Assembly (NCBI GenBank): GCA_950022295.1
Contig: OX465600.1
Coordinates: 293,863,782 to 293,927,781 of the forward strand
Reading direction: 5' to 3'
Origin: Bromus sterilis
Lineage: Eukaryota > Streptophyta > Magnoliopsida > Poales > Poaceae
DNA length: 64,000 bases
In this document: positions 11,641 through 23,520 of the stretch, one piece after another
How positions within the stretch are numbered: position 1 is the stretch's first letter
How the letters are laid out: the number at the start of each line of letters is the position of its first letter
Made by a program: the position numbers and the translations under genes
The notes under the pieces: generated by a model
What the model was told of the DNA's origin: nothing
What the model saw: only the letters and a program-made list of their open reading frames with translations
Database searches by the model: none

Positions 11641-12150
11641 GAGAGGCCTTTAGTACCGGTTGGAGGCACCAACCGGGACTAAAGGTCCTTTTTCAGAGAA
11701 AAATAATACCATCTACTGGGCTAACACGGCCTGGATACGACTAGAAACCCACTAATGGGCCAGGATCCAGGCCCGCAGCAGGCCCAGAAGGCCCACAGGC
11801 AAGCAGTAACAATTTAGGCCCGAAAGCCTGGGGTTGAGAGGAGCTCGAAGTGGTACGCGCATCAGCGCTTATAAACCACTCCGGCTATCCCTCGACTAGC
11901 GAGGTGGGACTAAACATCCCACCGCACCGCGGCGCAAGGCCTTTGGTTCCGGTTGGTGGCACCAACCAGTACCAATGCACCCCTTTAGTTCCGGTTGGTG
12001 CCCCGAACCGGTACCAATGGGCTCTGTTTCCCGCCCTTTCGACTGCTGAAAAAGGAACATTGGTCCAGTTTCTTGGCATCAACCGGTACCAATGCACACT
12101 TTTAGTACGGGTTGATGCCACCAACCGGGACCAATTCTTTGGGTATATAA
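11641..12150 (+). promoter_or_regulatory. Internal 'accggttggtgg' repeat cluster and promoter of CACTA1 gene 3
   Basis: At least eight copies of '(a/c)ccggttggtg..accaaccgg' in both orientations lie between 11655 and 12132, related to but distinct from the terminal subterminal repeats. They end in GGTATATAA (12143-12150) and a transcription-start-like sequence (ccatctcgccattt). A second copy of this promoter and leader lies at about 13510-13600 in front of the next gene. The cluster may bind the element's own regulatory protein. Confidence 0.55.
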
Positions 12151-12187
12151 TCCCCTGCCTTCGAGCCCTTCGTTCCCATCTCGCCAT

Positions 12188-13279
12188 TTGCAGGCTAGCA
12201 ACTCAAGACGACGCCGACGCCGACACCGACGCCGTCAGGCTGCCGGATTTCGTCCCCGCCATCGCCGACGATTTCGCCGCTCCGTTCCTCCACCGACGCC
12301 ACAAAACCGTTCCTCCGACGCCCCGTTTCCTCCACCGCCGCCGCCGCCGCCCGGCCCGGCCGACCGACCCCTTTCTCCTCTCCACCGACGCCGCCGCCCC
12401 CACATTCCTCCACGACGCCGGCCGCGCCCCGCTCCTCGATCTACGTCGCCGGCGCCTCTCGCCCACTGGTGAGTCGAGATCTTGCCGCCGACCGCTAGCT
12501 AGTATAGATTAATTAGTATAGATAAATAGATAGATTAGTCGAGATAAATATATATATAATTAGTATAGATTAATAAATAGATGATATATATAGATAGATA
12601 GATAGAGCAGTAGAATATGTGTAAAATTGATAGATAAATAGATAGATAGATAGATAGATATAATTAAATATAGATATATATAGCTAATAATAAATAGATA
12701 TATATATATAATTGATAGAGTAGAATCTGTGTATAATAGATATAGATAGATAGCTAGATAGATAGATATATAATTTGTAAGACAAAAATACTTTGTAAGA
12801 CAAAAATTTATTTAATAGATATATAGATGTGTATAATACTTTGTATAATAGATATAGATAGTTAGCTAGTATATAGATAGATAGACAGCCTTGACGTATT
12901 CGCTAATTATTTTTGTCTTATTTTGTTAATTTGTTAGTTAGCTAGTATAAATTTTTCACTCGTTCATGTTAATAAAATTTTGTATATATTAAATAAGTTC
13001 TCGGCAACGATGCCTGGCCCGCATCCCCGTCGTCGCCGCGTCGAAGAGCACCCGTTTGATGGGATGGGCGATGTTCGGGACTGGGCTCCCCCGGGCTGGC
13101 ACTGGGAGGTGATCTCCGAGGCGCGCCGCTTAGTGAGGAATCCAGGTCCCGTCGTCGACCCGGATCTTCTTTGGTGGCGGTCGCGTGGGCCACAGTCGGT
13201 GCGGAGACAGCCGGCCCTCGAGTGGATTGTACGCCGACGTGTCAGGGAGGAGGACGAGACGTCCGTCGCTACTTGGTAG
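12188..13279 (+). CDS. CACTA1 gene 3: 89-aa basic protein with GC-rich leader exon
   Basis: The coding part I can support is 13010-13279, starting MPGPHPRRRR and ending at TAG, 89 residues. It is arginine-rich with a tryptophan cluster (PPGWHWEVISEARRL, then DLLWWRSRG). A GC-rich leader exon (12188-12470), proline/arginine-rich if translated, ends in a good donor (tg/gtgagtc). The interval to 13009 is an AT-rich intron containing a GATA microsatellite. A TATA box lies at 12143-12150. I recognise this as a recurrent small protein of Triticeae CACTA elements, without known function. It sits between the transposase/satellite block and a B3-like gene, on the same strand. The leader could contribute an N terminus, which cannot be settled here. 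Confidence 0.45.
12490..12890. repeat. GATA/TATA microsatellite cluster in intron
   Basis: Runs of (TAGA)n and (TATA)n fill most of the stretch between the leader exon and the coding exon of the preceding gene. They add length variation to the intron and nothing else is visible. Confidence 0.8.
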
Positions 13280-13509
13280 CGTTGGACGTCGGGTCATGGA
13301 GGACCTTGAAGGTTCTTAAGGGATCTCATCCGAGCTACGAGTTTGTGGTGGTTCCTTCTCTTTGGGTGGCCACCTTCCACCGCACCCGACCTTGTTTACT
13401 GTATTAGTCATGTTGTTTACCGTTGTATTACTTATTAGGCACTATGCAACCTTGTTTTAAAATATTATTGCTGCATTTTTATTCGAGTTCATAATTTTTT
13501 GTGTGTATT

Positions 13510-13610
13510 AACTTTGAACCAACCGGGACCTATTCTCTTGGTATATAATCCCCCGCCTTCCAGTCGTCGTTTCCATCTCGCCATTTGGCTCAAGACGACG
13601 CCGACGACGA
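13510..13610 (+). promoter_or_regulatory. Duplicated promoter and leader for the B3-like gene of CACTA1
   Basis: The segment repeats the TATA box, leader and first-exon start of the previous gene: 'accaaccgggacc', then GGTATATAATCCCC, then 'ccatctcgccatttg' and 'ctcaagacgacgcc' (compare 12118-12225). The copy places the downstream gene under a similar promoter. Confidence 0.65.
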
Positions 13611-13646
13611 CAACGAACTAATCTTTTGAATTATATATGAACACAG

Positions 13647-14876
13647 AAAATTGCTGACGATGAACAACTCGTCCAGTGCCCCTATTGTGATGATAACTCA
13701 GGTCAGTGCGACAGCAGGTATCCAAAGTTGGATGACGATGAAGAAAGATATTTCTCCCTCACGCTTAGGCGTGAATTCATAAAAATAACGGTATATATAT
13801 ACAACTTCTGCATCGACATCATCCTTCTTATTTAAGCATGCTTCGCACTTAAATTTTTGTTTTGACGTGTAATTTTTTTAATAATCAACTAGCCCATCCC
13901 ATGCTATGCAAGACGCCAAGTATTAGACTTTGTTAAATTCAATGATTGGCAAGAGAATGAAACAAAGGAAGTCAAACTAAAGACGACGAAACATGGTATA
14001 ACTTTGAGGATTGATGTCACTAATAAATGTTGGTGCACTTATTTTGCTTGTCCAAATTGGCATGCATTGTGCAAGGCATATGCATTACAAGAGGGTATGC
14101 AAATAACCTTTGATCTTGGACCTCGCCGAGATGTATTTAAAAAGAAGGATATTTGGATGCTAGTGGACGACAAGAAGCTGGTTCTATCTCAACGTGAGTT
14201 TCTTAACCAAATTTTACTTGTTTCCTTTCCTTATTTCTTTGCTTCCCAAGTTGAAAACTTTGTTATAATTGCCAGTTTATCTCTATGCTCCGATGGATGT
14301 ACGCAAGATATTTGATAATGCTTTCTATAATGGTGGGGTTGAGGAGCTAACCATGGATGAACAAGATGAGTACATCTCCTTTCTTGAAGATGTAACTGGC
14401 TTTGCAAGAAAATCTTATACTCCATATGTTCTATTTGTTCTCGAGTTGTTGCCGGTATATGTATCAAACTATATCATGGTGAGATTTTTTACTGTTCTGT
14501 CACTACTTCATCATTTTCAGAAATCTTTTGACCTAAGATTAACTATACCGCATTACTAAGTATTTTACTCATATGTTTTCAACAGAAAATCCCGAAAAAA
14601 TGTGTGCCTAGATGGATGCCTTCTAGAGGCGAGCTTATAGTTGTGGCTTACAATTGTGGATGCCGGCGGCCATGGGAAGAACTCTTCAAGACTGACTACT
14701 CCACTGAAAGTGAACGTGATGGTGGCTCCTTAAGAATAAAAAATTGGAAACGGATAGTGATTCGGAAGAATATAAAAGATTGGGACAAGGTCTTCTCCAT
14801 ATTACATTATGGAAATGAAGGTGTCTTTTGGTTTTTTTATATTTACCCTTGTGAGGATGAGCAGTCTCATAGGTGA
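13647..14876 (+). CDS. CACTA1 gene 4: four-exon B3-like DNA-binding protein candidate
   Basis: Four exons join in frame across GT..AG introns: 13647-13790, 13893-14193, 14276-14478 and 14586-14876, giving about 312 residues. The true 5' end may include part of the leader at 13560-13620. Exon 1 has a CPYCDD..CDSRYP motif. Exon 2 has WHALCKAYALQEGMQITF followed by an acidic/basic block, which looks like the core of a plant B3 DNA-binding fold. Exon 4 has a second such segment (WKRIVIRKNIKDWDKVF). It is the last gene before the 3' subterminal repeats, the place where a TNPA-type end-binding protein is expected, so I infer it recognises the element ends. The B3 call rests on pattern only and a structure search could overturn it. 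The frame is intact across all four exons. Confidence 0.55.
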
Positions 14877-15136
14877 TATATATGAGGAGTCGAGGTATAA
14901 TATTATGGAAATGGAACTTTGTGTTTGATATTAGCGAAGTTAAAATAGCAAAGGACCGTTGTGTGTTGGATATTAATTATGATCATGATGATATATATGA
15001 GATGAATCCTTTCTCTCCTAGATGGTGATAAGAGAGTACACAACTCTTTTTATTAGCTAGCTAAAACAATATATATGAAACCCCTAAATTAACCACAGCA
15101 AAACCCCCTAAACCCCACACCATTTCAAAAAAAAAA

Positions 15137-15345
15137 CTACCCGTCCCGGTTGGTGGGACCAACCGGGACAAAAGGCCCTCCGGCCTGGGCAAGCCACAAC
15201 GGCCACGTGGAGGCCCGTCTGTCCCGGTTCGTGGCCCAACCGGGACTAAAGGTTTTAGCATTAGTAACGACCCTTTAGTCCCGGTTCCGGAACCGGGACA
15301 AATGGGCCTCTGGAACCGGGACAAATGAGCCTTTTTCTACTAGTG
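15137..15345 (+). repeat. CACTA1 3' subterminal repeats and terminal inverted repeat
   Basis: At least five copies of the 'cccggtt..aaccggga' motif lead into the terminal TTTTTCTACTAGTG. The flanking CTC (15346-15348) duplicates the bases before the 5' end. Confidence 0.88.
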
Positions 15346-16660
15346 CTCAAGGGGAGCCAAAGAATATCCACAAGCTTTAACAGTGGAGTTGTCAATTCCA
15401 CCGAACCTGAGATACACTTACTTGCAGCAATATATTAGTAGCAACTGCGATATGGAAGTGATGATAGCAACGGTAATAGTAAAACAGCGAAAGTAAACAA
15501 CTAGTAACCAACATAATTAAAACACTGTAGGCTAGGGAGATGGATGGTTGGGCGCTGCATGGATAAGACACATCATGTAATCAACTTGGGGCAAGGCACA
15601 CAGAAAAGCAAAGATCATCTAGGCATAAATCAAACATCAGGCGTGTATCCCACAGGTAGTTGTACGTGCTTGCAATAAGAACTTGCACAACTTCTTTTGT
15701 CCTACCATACCGCTACGAACGGGGCCAAAAGGAACTTATGGAGATTAAGGTGCTCCTGTCAAAGAGCACCAGAACAAAGCATTAACAATCAATGGATACA
15801 CGGAATCCTCAAATTATAGTCCATCGCCTTTGGTGTCCCAAGCTGTCACCTTTGGGATCGCCGGTTCCGGACTATAACAGGTGCATACAACTCATAGATA
15901 GGATCAAGAACACAAATATATACATGAAAACACAAAGGGTTCAGATCTGAAATCATGGCACTCGGGCCCAAAGTGACAAGCATTAAGACCAACAAGTTGA
16001 AGCAAAGATGATAAACACCAATCTATATGATAGGCAACATGCCCCCAACAATCTGATAAACTATTACATGATCTAACTCATCCAATCCCTACCACCCCCT
16101 TTGCCTACAGCAGGGAATTACTCACACATGTATGGAGAAGTCATAGAGGGATGATGGAGTGGTGATGGCGATGACGATAGCGATGATCTCCCCTCTCCGG
16201 AGGCCAAAACAGCCTCCAGATTAGTTAGCCCTCCCGAAGAAGAATAGAGGGTGGCGGCGGCTCCGCGACGAGAACTGGGAAAACGACTTCTGTTCTGGGG
16301 TTTTCGCGTCACGGGAATAAATAGGAGCATCGGTAGGGCACCAGAGGAGGGGGGAGGTCCCCGGCCGGCCAGAGGGCGCGGCCACACCCCTGGCCGCGCC
16401 AGGGTGGCGCATGGGGCCCCCAGGGCTCCCCTTTGGTCCCACTTCTGGCATCTGGCTCCTTCAGGTGCGTGGATTTTCTGGTATTTTTCTGGGAATTTTC
16501 TAGGACGTCCAAAAATCCATTTTCCTGCGCACAATAAAACCATATAGACAGCTCTGCTGAAAACAGCGTTAGTCCGGGTTAGTATCGTCCAAATCAAACA
16601 AGAATGAGGGCAAAAAATAGCAAAAGTGTTTGGAAAAGTAGATACGTTTGAGACGTATCA
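15346..16660 (-). repeat. Left LTR of Athila element, inner part
   Basis: This resumes the LTR after CACTA1 (first three bases are the TSD copy) and ends GAGACGTATCA at 16660. It aligns throughout with 23060-23186 plus 31266-32447. Total left LTR is about 1383 bp. In the element's orientation this is the 3' LTR. Confidence 0.9.
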
Positions 16661-16670
16661 ACCCCCCAAG
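16661..16670 (-). promoter_or_regulatory. Polypurine tract of Athila element
   Basis: On the minus strand CTTGGGGGGT directly abuts the LTR, the expected primer for plus-strand DNA synthesis. Confidence 0.75.
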
Positions 16671-18273
16671 CTTAGCATATTGCTTGTCCTTAAGCAATTC
16701 AGTACAACGAACTGAACGCCACAAAGAAAACTTTGACATACTATTTTGCTTCAATAGATGTATATAAGCATGTACTACGAAAAGAATTTAGTAAGTATCA
16801 AAACAATGCTGTGAGGACAATGCACGAAGCAATCCTTTTTTCAAGTGATCAATCTCAAACAACTAAAGGCAAATAATATGCTACTAAAAATCAAGACTGG
16901 ATTACAATGCACAAAGTTTGAACATACTAGAGTGGTATTCCGCTAGCCTCCATGAGTGAAGCAAAACATAAATGCAGAAACTCCTCCGGAGTTTTAAAGG
17001 AGACTAGAACTAAGAACTTCAGAATAAATAATACCACAATCATGCAAAAGACAATGTAATACTTTGGGACAATTCACATTACACTCAGAATGACAATTAT
17101 GCTCTCCTAGTTGGTGCTTTTTAGAAAGAAGGTGGAGACTCTCGAACCGTGGAGTTTAATGGAAAGGTTGAAAATACATGGAAGGAAGAAAAGACTAAAC
17201 TTGTACCAGAGCTCTTGGTTTTGAAAATAGAGATAAAAAGGTGTTTTGGGATATGCATGCTTCGTCAACGAATGCTAGTAGACAACTCAATCGCCTCTTG
17301 CGCTAGACATGTTTCAAGGAACGGCTCCCAAGATGGAGACGATCACATCCCCTTAATCTCCTTTGTTTATCACTGCCAAAGTTTTCTGATTTCTCGTAGA
17401 CAAAGAGTGAAGGAGGGTTTGTTGGTTGTGATTATCTTTTGTGAGTTGGGCGCACTCATGCCAGTCCCTCCTCGTATTGGGGTTTGCAGATTAGACATGC
17501 AATCCCGGGATAAAACATGTCTAACATAAAAAAAGTTTACTAGAGAGCAATAACGGTCATAATCATGCAGAGCGACAAAGTAACATTGAATCAGGCATGA
17601 AAATGATATGACTATTCTGAGATTCAAAGATCATCAAGGAACAGTGGACTTTTCAGTCATGACATGTGTAAGCATGTGCCAAGTCAATCCAAGAATTCTC
17701 CAAAGGGAAATACCACTTCAGTATGCCAAACCATGAACAATGCAATGCATCTAAATCATTTCAATAACACATTATGTACTCTAGCTATTTGGGATTAGCC
17801 ACAAGGAAAGCATGAACACTGGGGAAGCATTGTAAACATAGCACTATGTCGCTACAAGCTGGTCTCTAAATCATAAGTACAAGCATATGTACAAAGGTGG
17901 AAACAAAAAGAGTTCATACCGGTTTTCCTTGTTGCATCCCTTTCGCCGATCTTCGTCATTAATGCCTTGTCACTTGCACGATCGAACGTAGGAAATATAA
18001 TCAAGTGCAAATGCCATCACATAATCGAGCTGAACTCTGCAACAAAGCAAACTAAAGAGAGAAAATAAAATATTTTTGGATTTTTCAAAGGTTAAACGAA
18101 AGAAAAAGAAAAGATAAATTTTTTTGTTGATTTTGCAAAATAAAAGAACAAAGAAGAACGGGCAAAAACTTCAAAAAGATCAAAGCAAACAAAATAAAAC
18201 AGATAATACAATGGAAAGGTGAGAAGGGAACGTACTCCCCCAAGCTTAGGCTTTTTGCCTAAGTTGGTAGCAG
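16671..18273 (-). other. Athila internal region, no coding capacity recognised
   Basis: I find no reverse transcriptase, RNase H or integrase motifs on either strand in this stretch. Small frames near 17150-17530 on both strands are not recognisable. It corresponds to the 3' untranslated interior of the element. Confidence 0.6.
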
Positions 18274-19484
18274 CTACTGCCCCCAGGAGCCTCCTGCTCC
18301 AAGGTAAGGGTAATTCCAGGAGTCGTATGAGCCCTCCGGTGCGTACACCGAAGTCCTCGGGTCCTCCCATGAGGAAGGTCCTGCGCTCCAAGCGGAAGAA
18401 GATCCCTCGCCATGCTCGGTCAAGGTCTCTCCCTGGAAAGGTGGGAACTCACCGTGCTCCTCCTCCTCGGGCACAACCCCTCCATGGGGTTATGCGGCTG
18501 GTAATTAGCCAAGAACTCATCGAACTAAATTTCGTTGAAGGACCATCCGTTCCCGCGAGTGTTATTAAACAAAAGTGGTGCAGGTAGACGGATCTCACGA
18601 GTAATAGTCCTTTCAAACCTCAAAATATAATCAAGGTTACCAAACTGAGAAGTCATGGTAACAAACTTATGCCTCTTCATAGCCGCAAGATCGAGACTCG
18701 CGTATGAAAATGGAACATCATCAGGATGCGGGGTGCGCTCAAGAGTCTCAAGGATAAGTGTGGCGTAAACTTCACCATATAAATCGCCCTTGTTACTGTT
18801 TGTAACAAGACGCCGAGCAATCAAGGCACCCACATTATACTCATTCTTACCAGAGAGGGCGTTCGCATAAATGGCGAAGTCTGGTGCAGTACCATTGCTC
18901 GTGTTGTCACGAGCCAACACCCCTCTAGCAATAAAATACGCAAAATACCTGAGGTGCGGAAACAAGACGCTGGAAATCTTCGTGCGCCGAATGTCGGTCT
19001 CCTCCTGGAAGCAAAGGGAGTTGAAGAGGGTGCTCAACCCGGAAGGCTGCATGGTCATCTTAGCTGTCTGACCAACGTTCGTCACACCTATTATATCACA
19101 AAATTGTGCCAAAGACATGGTTATGAGATCATTATAAAGTTTGAACTCAACGGTTCCAGCATCATGGTTATAACAAAAACTGTTAACAAAACAGGAGGTA
19201 AGCTTTTTGTATTGTACCACACGGCATAAAGCTAGCCGTGTGAAACCTGCATTAGCACAAAGGACATAAAATTCCTCCTTAATTCCTGCAGGTGTAAGAA
19301 AATCATCACACAGATACATCATTGCGCATGCTGGATTTGTTTCTTCCAACAGCTCGAGGGGTACATGATCTTCATTGTAGCTCACCCTAACTGCCGAGGG
19401 TGAAGCTGCAGCTCTAGTGACTCGATCGGAGCGCTCGGGCTTCTTCTTCCCAAGCCACCCCTTTGCTTTTCCAAAGAAACTCAT
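18274..19484 (-). pseudogene. Athila ORF-1 type protein with shifted C-terminal extension
   Basis: The main frame 19484-18525 encodes 319 residues starting MSFFGKAKGWLG. Its middle (CRVVQYKKLTSCFVNSF, then MSLAQFCDIIGV) resembles the ATHILA ORF-1 family of plant retrotransposon proteins, whose function is not established. It ends just upstream of a second frame (18474-18274) that is serine/tryptophan rich and probably the shifted C terminus. In the element's orientation it follows gag and protease and takes the place where pol would be in an autonomous relative. Confidence 0.6.
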
Positions 19485-20350
19485 TTCTGAATTTTTTTAC
19501 AATTCACAAGAACAAGGATTTAAACAAAGTGAGTTGAGGCAAACTACTCTACTCACTTATCTAAGGCATAAACTTGCATCAAAACTTGGAAAATAAAATT
19601 CTACACATGCATGCAAGCTCATAAGAACAACACCAAGAGCTACCAAATACTCACAAATGAGGCCACCAATCAAAAATCTAATTGGAGGGGTGAAGGAGTT
19701 ACATACCAGGGAGTATTTGCCCAAAGTCTCAGCTCAAATGATGGGTCCTAGAGAGAGATCGAAATTCTGGACGGAGAGTAGCAAGAACGCAAGAACAAAG
19801 TGCAGAACTCGTGTTTTTGGAGAGAGAGAATGGAGGAGGAAGAAGACTTACCTGGTTGGCTGCCCTGTGGGCCCCAGGCGCCCTGTGGGCGCGGCCAGGG
19901 GCCAGGCCGCGCCAGCTGGCCGCCTGGGCCACTGGTGGCCCCCCGGTCAGCCCCAGGTGCCCCTGGGTCACTCCCGACATGGAAATTTTTAAAATATTTT
20001 TTCTGGAAATTTTTGGACAATTTCACTGTTGAAATTTTTTCGAAGTTCAAAAAGCTGCGAAACTCTCTGAAAACTTGAAGCAATGATTAGAATTGTGAAG
20101 TTTCAAAAACATATAAACTTGGTACAACAAGGAGAATAAAAGCTAAAGCAAATGAAAACATAACAAGCTCCACTTTTTACCTATATAAAACATGCTTACT
20201 AGCAAGGTTGATCAAGTCTTACGAACAAACCGGCGATATATAGAGCAAAAAGCCTCACCTCTCATGAAGTGATCATTGCACCTTTACTTTAATGGACATT
20301 GTCCCCACCATGATGGTTTTGTATTTGTGGTGCACATGTAGAGGACAATC

Positions 20351-21049
20351 CTATTCTCCAATCTTCACGGTCTCAATATTCTCTATAGAGTTGAGGCCAT
20401 GCCTCTTGTCAATCTTCTTCGGAAAATACACCGCGTGTTCTTTGTCATTCACGTTGAAAGTAACCTTTCCTTTATTGCAATCAATAATAGCACCTGCGGT
20501 GTTAAGAAAAGGTCTACCAAGAATAATAGACATGCTCCCATCCTCGGGCATATCAAGCACAACAAAATCAGTAAGGATTAAAAAATTAGCAACTTCAACA
20601 GGAACATCCTCACAAATACCTATGGGAACGGCTGTTGACTTGTCAGCCATCTGAAGAGAGATATCTGTAGGAATTAGTTTTTCTAAACATAATCTCTTGT
20701 AAAGAGAAAAGGGTATAACACTCACTCCTGCTCCAAGATCACATAAAGTAGTCCTGACATAATTATTCTTTATGGAACAAGGAATGGTCGGTATACCTAG
20801 ATCACCAAGCTTCTCAGGAATCTTGCCACTAAAAGAGTAGTTAGCAAGCATAGTGTATATTGCTTCATTAGGAACTTTTCTTTTATTTGTAACAATATCT
20901 TTCATATATCTCGAATAAGGATGTAACTTAATAGCACCAGTCAAAGGGATTTGAAGAAAAAGAGGTTTCATCCACTCACAGAACTTATTGTAATGCTCTT
21001 CTTCTTTGGTTTTGAGAGACTTACCTGCAAAGGGCATGGGTTTCTGCAC
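20351..21049 (-). pseudogene. Athila gag-pol remnant: aspartic protease domain
   Basis: The frame (232 residues) contains a retropepsin-like active-site region LCDLGAGVSVIP and the downstream flap/ILGRPF motif (SIILGRPFLNTAGA), the pattern seen in Athila proteases. It would cleave the Gag polyprotein. The frame is preceded by broken gag frames and followed by a stop with no reverse transcriptase. Confidence 0.75.
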
Positions 21050-21554
21050 CCATGGTTCTCGTTCCTTCCCATGTCTTCTTGCGATAAAATCTTATCTAGT
21101 GTATTTCTTGCGTTTGTCGGGTGCTTCTTCTTCTTGAACTTCGGGTGGATCATTATTTTCACTATCCTTTTCTAGCTCAGCATCGTCTTCAGTCTCAGCA
21201 TCGGAGGTGGATATACTATTTGGATCATTGGAATTACAACTTCTTTGTACTTCTTCTTCTTCTGAGAGCTAACAATTTCTTCTTCCTGTATTTGAGAATC
21301 TTGCTCGATCCTCTTAGGATGCCCCTCCGGATAGAGAGGATCTTGAGTGCTAGTTCCCCCTCGGTTTTAATCTCGAAGGCCTGTATATCCTGTTTGGAAT
21401 TATTAGCAAGCAAATCTTTTTGCACACTAGAAATTTTATCAAGCTGAGTTTGAACCATATGAAAATGCTTCACAAGACATTTAACATCATTAACTGTTCT
21501 ACCTAGAACATCAAGCAAACTTTTGATAGCAAGGGAATTATCATGCAACTGACT

Positions 21555-22935
21555 TTATATCCTCTCATTAAAGTGATTTTGCTTCATAATGAAATTATCA
21601 AGCTCATCTAAACATTGATCAGGAGGCTTACCATGAGGAATGTCACTTGCATTGAAATCTAAAAGAGAGTGTACCTCTACCATAGGAGGGTGAGTGGTAG
21701 TCTCACACAACTTCTCAATAGGGGGTAGATTCTTCACGTCTTTGGTTTTAATACCTTTCTCTTTAATAGAATTCTTAGATTCTTGCATATCTTCGGGGCT
21801 TAGGACAAGCATGCCACTCTTCTTTAGTGGTGGAGGTGGTTCAGGGACAGACCAATCTTCGTGGTTCTTGGCAATCTTTCCCATCAATTCTTCTGCATCG
21901 TCCGGCGTTCTTTTCCTGAAAACACAACCAGCACAACTATCCAAATAGGATCTAGATTCATCAGTTAGACCAGCATAAAATATATCTATTAATTCATTCT
22001 TAGGGAATCCATGTCCCGGTCTATCCTGGATCAGACTGCAATACCTCCCCAAGCTTTAGGGAGGTTCTCATCCTGCAACTGTTTAATGTTATAATTTTTT
22101 CGTAAAGCAACATGTTGCATATGAGCTGGAAAATACTTTTTAACAAAAGACTGAGCTAAGTCTTGAGGACTCCTAATAGAACCACATGGTAGTGCATCGT
22201 ACCATGCTTTAGCACCTTCCTTTAAAAAAAAGGAAAAAGCTTAGTAACATAGAAGTTTCGTATCTTCTCATCTGTAGTAAACAAGCCACCTAACTCAATG
22301 AGTTTGGTCAGGTGTGCAATAGCATCATCATTTTCTCTGCCATAAAAGGGGTCAACTTCAACCATAGATATAAGTGAAAGATCAACAGAGAAATTATAAT
22401 CAGGATCATTGATGCATATAGGAGACGTAGCAAAAGTAGGATCAGGAACGGTCTTGTTCTTGAGGGAGTGTTTCTCGAGCAGCTTCTTAATAGCATCAGG
22501 GTCAGATTCGTCAAACTCTGTTAGCTCCCTGCATAAATCATCATCAAGTATAATATAATCATCATCAAGGAGTCTCTCCTTGAGTTTACTTAAACCGGGA
22601 TAAGTGTAAGTCCCATCAAAATGATAGCAAGTATCGGGAATTTCAATCCCAGATTTCTTGGCAGCAACAACAATCTGTTTCTTAAGAGCATGACTAAGTG
22701 AACCAATATAATAAAAAGTAGTAGAAGCATCATCAAAAGTATCGGACATGGTGACAGATTCAGTAGAGGCATCATGGGGTGGCGGTGAAGCAAACTTACT
22801 CATAACTGAAGGTGAATCAAGTGTAGCACTAGTGTTCAGAACAATACCTTTTCTCGTACGGGATGGTAAGATCGGGACCTTGGGGTCTTCTTTCTTACCC
22901 ATAGCGGATAAATTGCAACATGTAAAATACTTCAA
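21555..22935 (-). pseudogene. Athila gag with frameshifts
   Basis: The start at 22935 or the in-frame MGKKEDPKVP a few codons on leads to a frame ending at 22222. A run of eight T (minus strand) near 22225 shifts the frame. The following bases still read as the Retrotrans_gag core (alanine/tryptophan 'GAKAWYDALP' then 'YFPAHMQHVALR'), and another frame from 22052 to 21555 continues with GHGFPKNELIDIFYAGLT and LDSCAGCVF, the Athila gag signature. It would have formed the capsid. Further small frames 21548-21234 belong to the gag-protease linker. Confidence 0.75.
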
Positions 22936-22958
22936 GTAGAATTGTGAATAAAGCTATG

Positions 22959-22977
22959 CTCCCCGGCAACGGCGCCA
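22959..22977 (-). promoter_or_regulatory. Primer binding site of Athila element
   Basis: The minus strand reads TGGCGCCGTTGCCGGGGAG, a PBS commonly found in plant gypsy elements and attributed to tRNA-Asp. It lies 11 bases inside the right (5') LTR. Confidence 0.8.
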
Positions 22978-22988
22978 GAAAACAGGCT

Positions 22989-23186
22989 TGATAACCCACA
23001 ACTGCAGGGGATCGAGATAGTCTTCGCGGGTAAGATAACCCAATTTATTGATTCGACTCAAGGGGTGCCAAAGAATATCCACAAGCTTTAACAGTGGAGT
23101 TGTCAATTCCACCGCACCTGAGATACACTTACTTGCAACAATATATTAGTAGCAACTGCGATATGGAAGTGATGATAGCAACGGTA
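22989..23186 (-). repeat. Right LTR of Athila element, first part
   Basis: The LTR starts TGATAACCCACAACTG and runs through the uninterrupted site where CACTA1 inserted in the other copy. It is itself broken after 198 bp by CACTA2. The last three bases (GTA, 23184-23186) are that insertion's TSD. Confidence 0.9.
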
Positions 23187-23520
23187 CACTACAGGAAAAA
23201 GAAGTTTTGCCGTCAGCGAAAGCCTTTGCCATCAGCTTTACGTCGGGGCTGACGGCAAAGGGTAGAAGTCCGTCAGCTTGGTCCGAAGCTGACGGCAACG
23301 ATATGGCTGACGGTGTATATGTTCTGTGCCGTCAGCCGATTGTAAGCCGTCCGTTGGCTGACGGCATACTGCCCATCAGCTGACGGCAAAGAAATGCTGA
23401 CGGCCTCCCGTGCGCCACGTGGCCCTTGCCGGCATGGGATAACGGCGAGAAGCGTTGCCGTCAGCCGGCTGACGGCATAGTCTAATGGCAGACGTTGCCG
23501 TCAGCCAGCTGACGGCATAG
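23187..23520 (+). repeat. CACTA2 5' terminal and subterminal repeats
   Basis: After the terminal CACTACAGGAAA come more than ten 'gccgtcagc' or 'gctgacggca' motifs in both orientations up to 23520, the expected binding sites for the element's own protein. Confidence 0.88.

Larger units (their letters stand above)
3871..15345 (+). mobile_element. CACTA1: complete 11.5-kb CACTA (En/Spm) transposon
   Basis: The element begins CACTAGTAGAAAA and ends TTTTTCTACTAGTG, a terminal inverted repeat of about 13 bp. It is flanked by the 3-bp duplication CTC (3868-3870 and 15346-15348). The other LTR of the host retrotransposon reads 'gattcgactcaagggg' without interruption at about 23051-23066, which is the empty site. 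Subterminal 'tagtcccggtt' motifs occur in both orientations at both ends. Inside are a small coiled-coil/membrane gene, a TNPD-type transposase with two lesions, a 337-bp satellite array, and two further genes near the 3' end. Except for the transposase lesions it looks structurally complete. Confidence 0.93.

Noticed and set aside
18525..19484. Possible envelope-like gene in the Athila element
   Set aside because: I see no signal peptide, membrane span or cleavage site. The pattern fits the ATHILA ORF-1 family.
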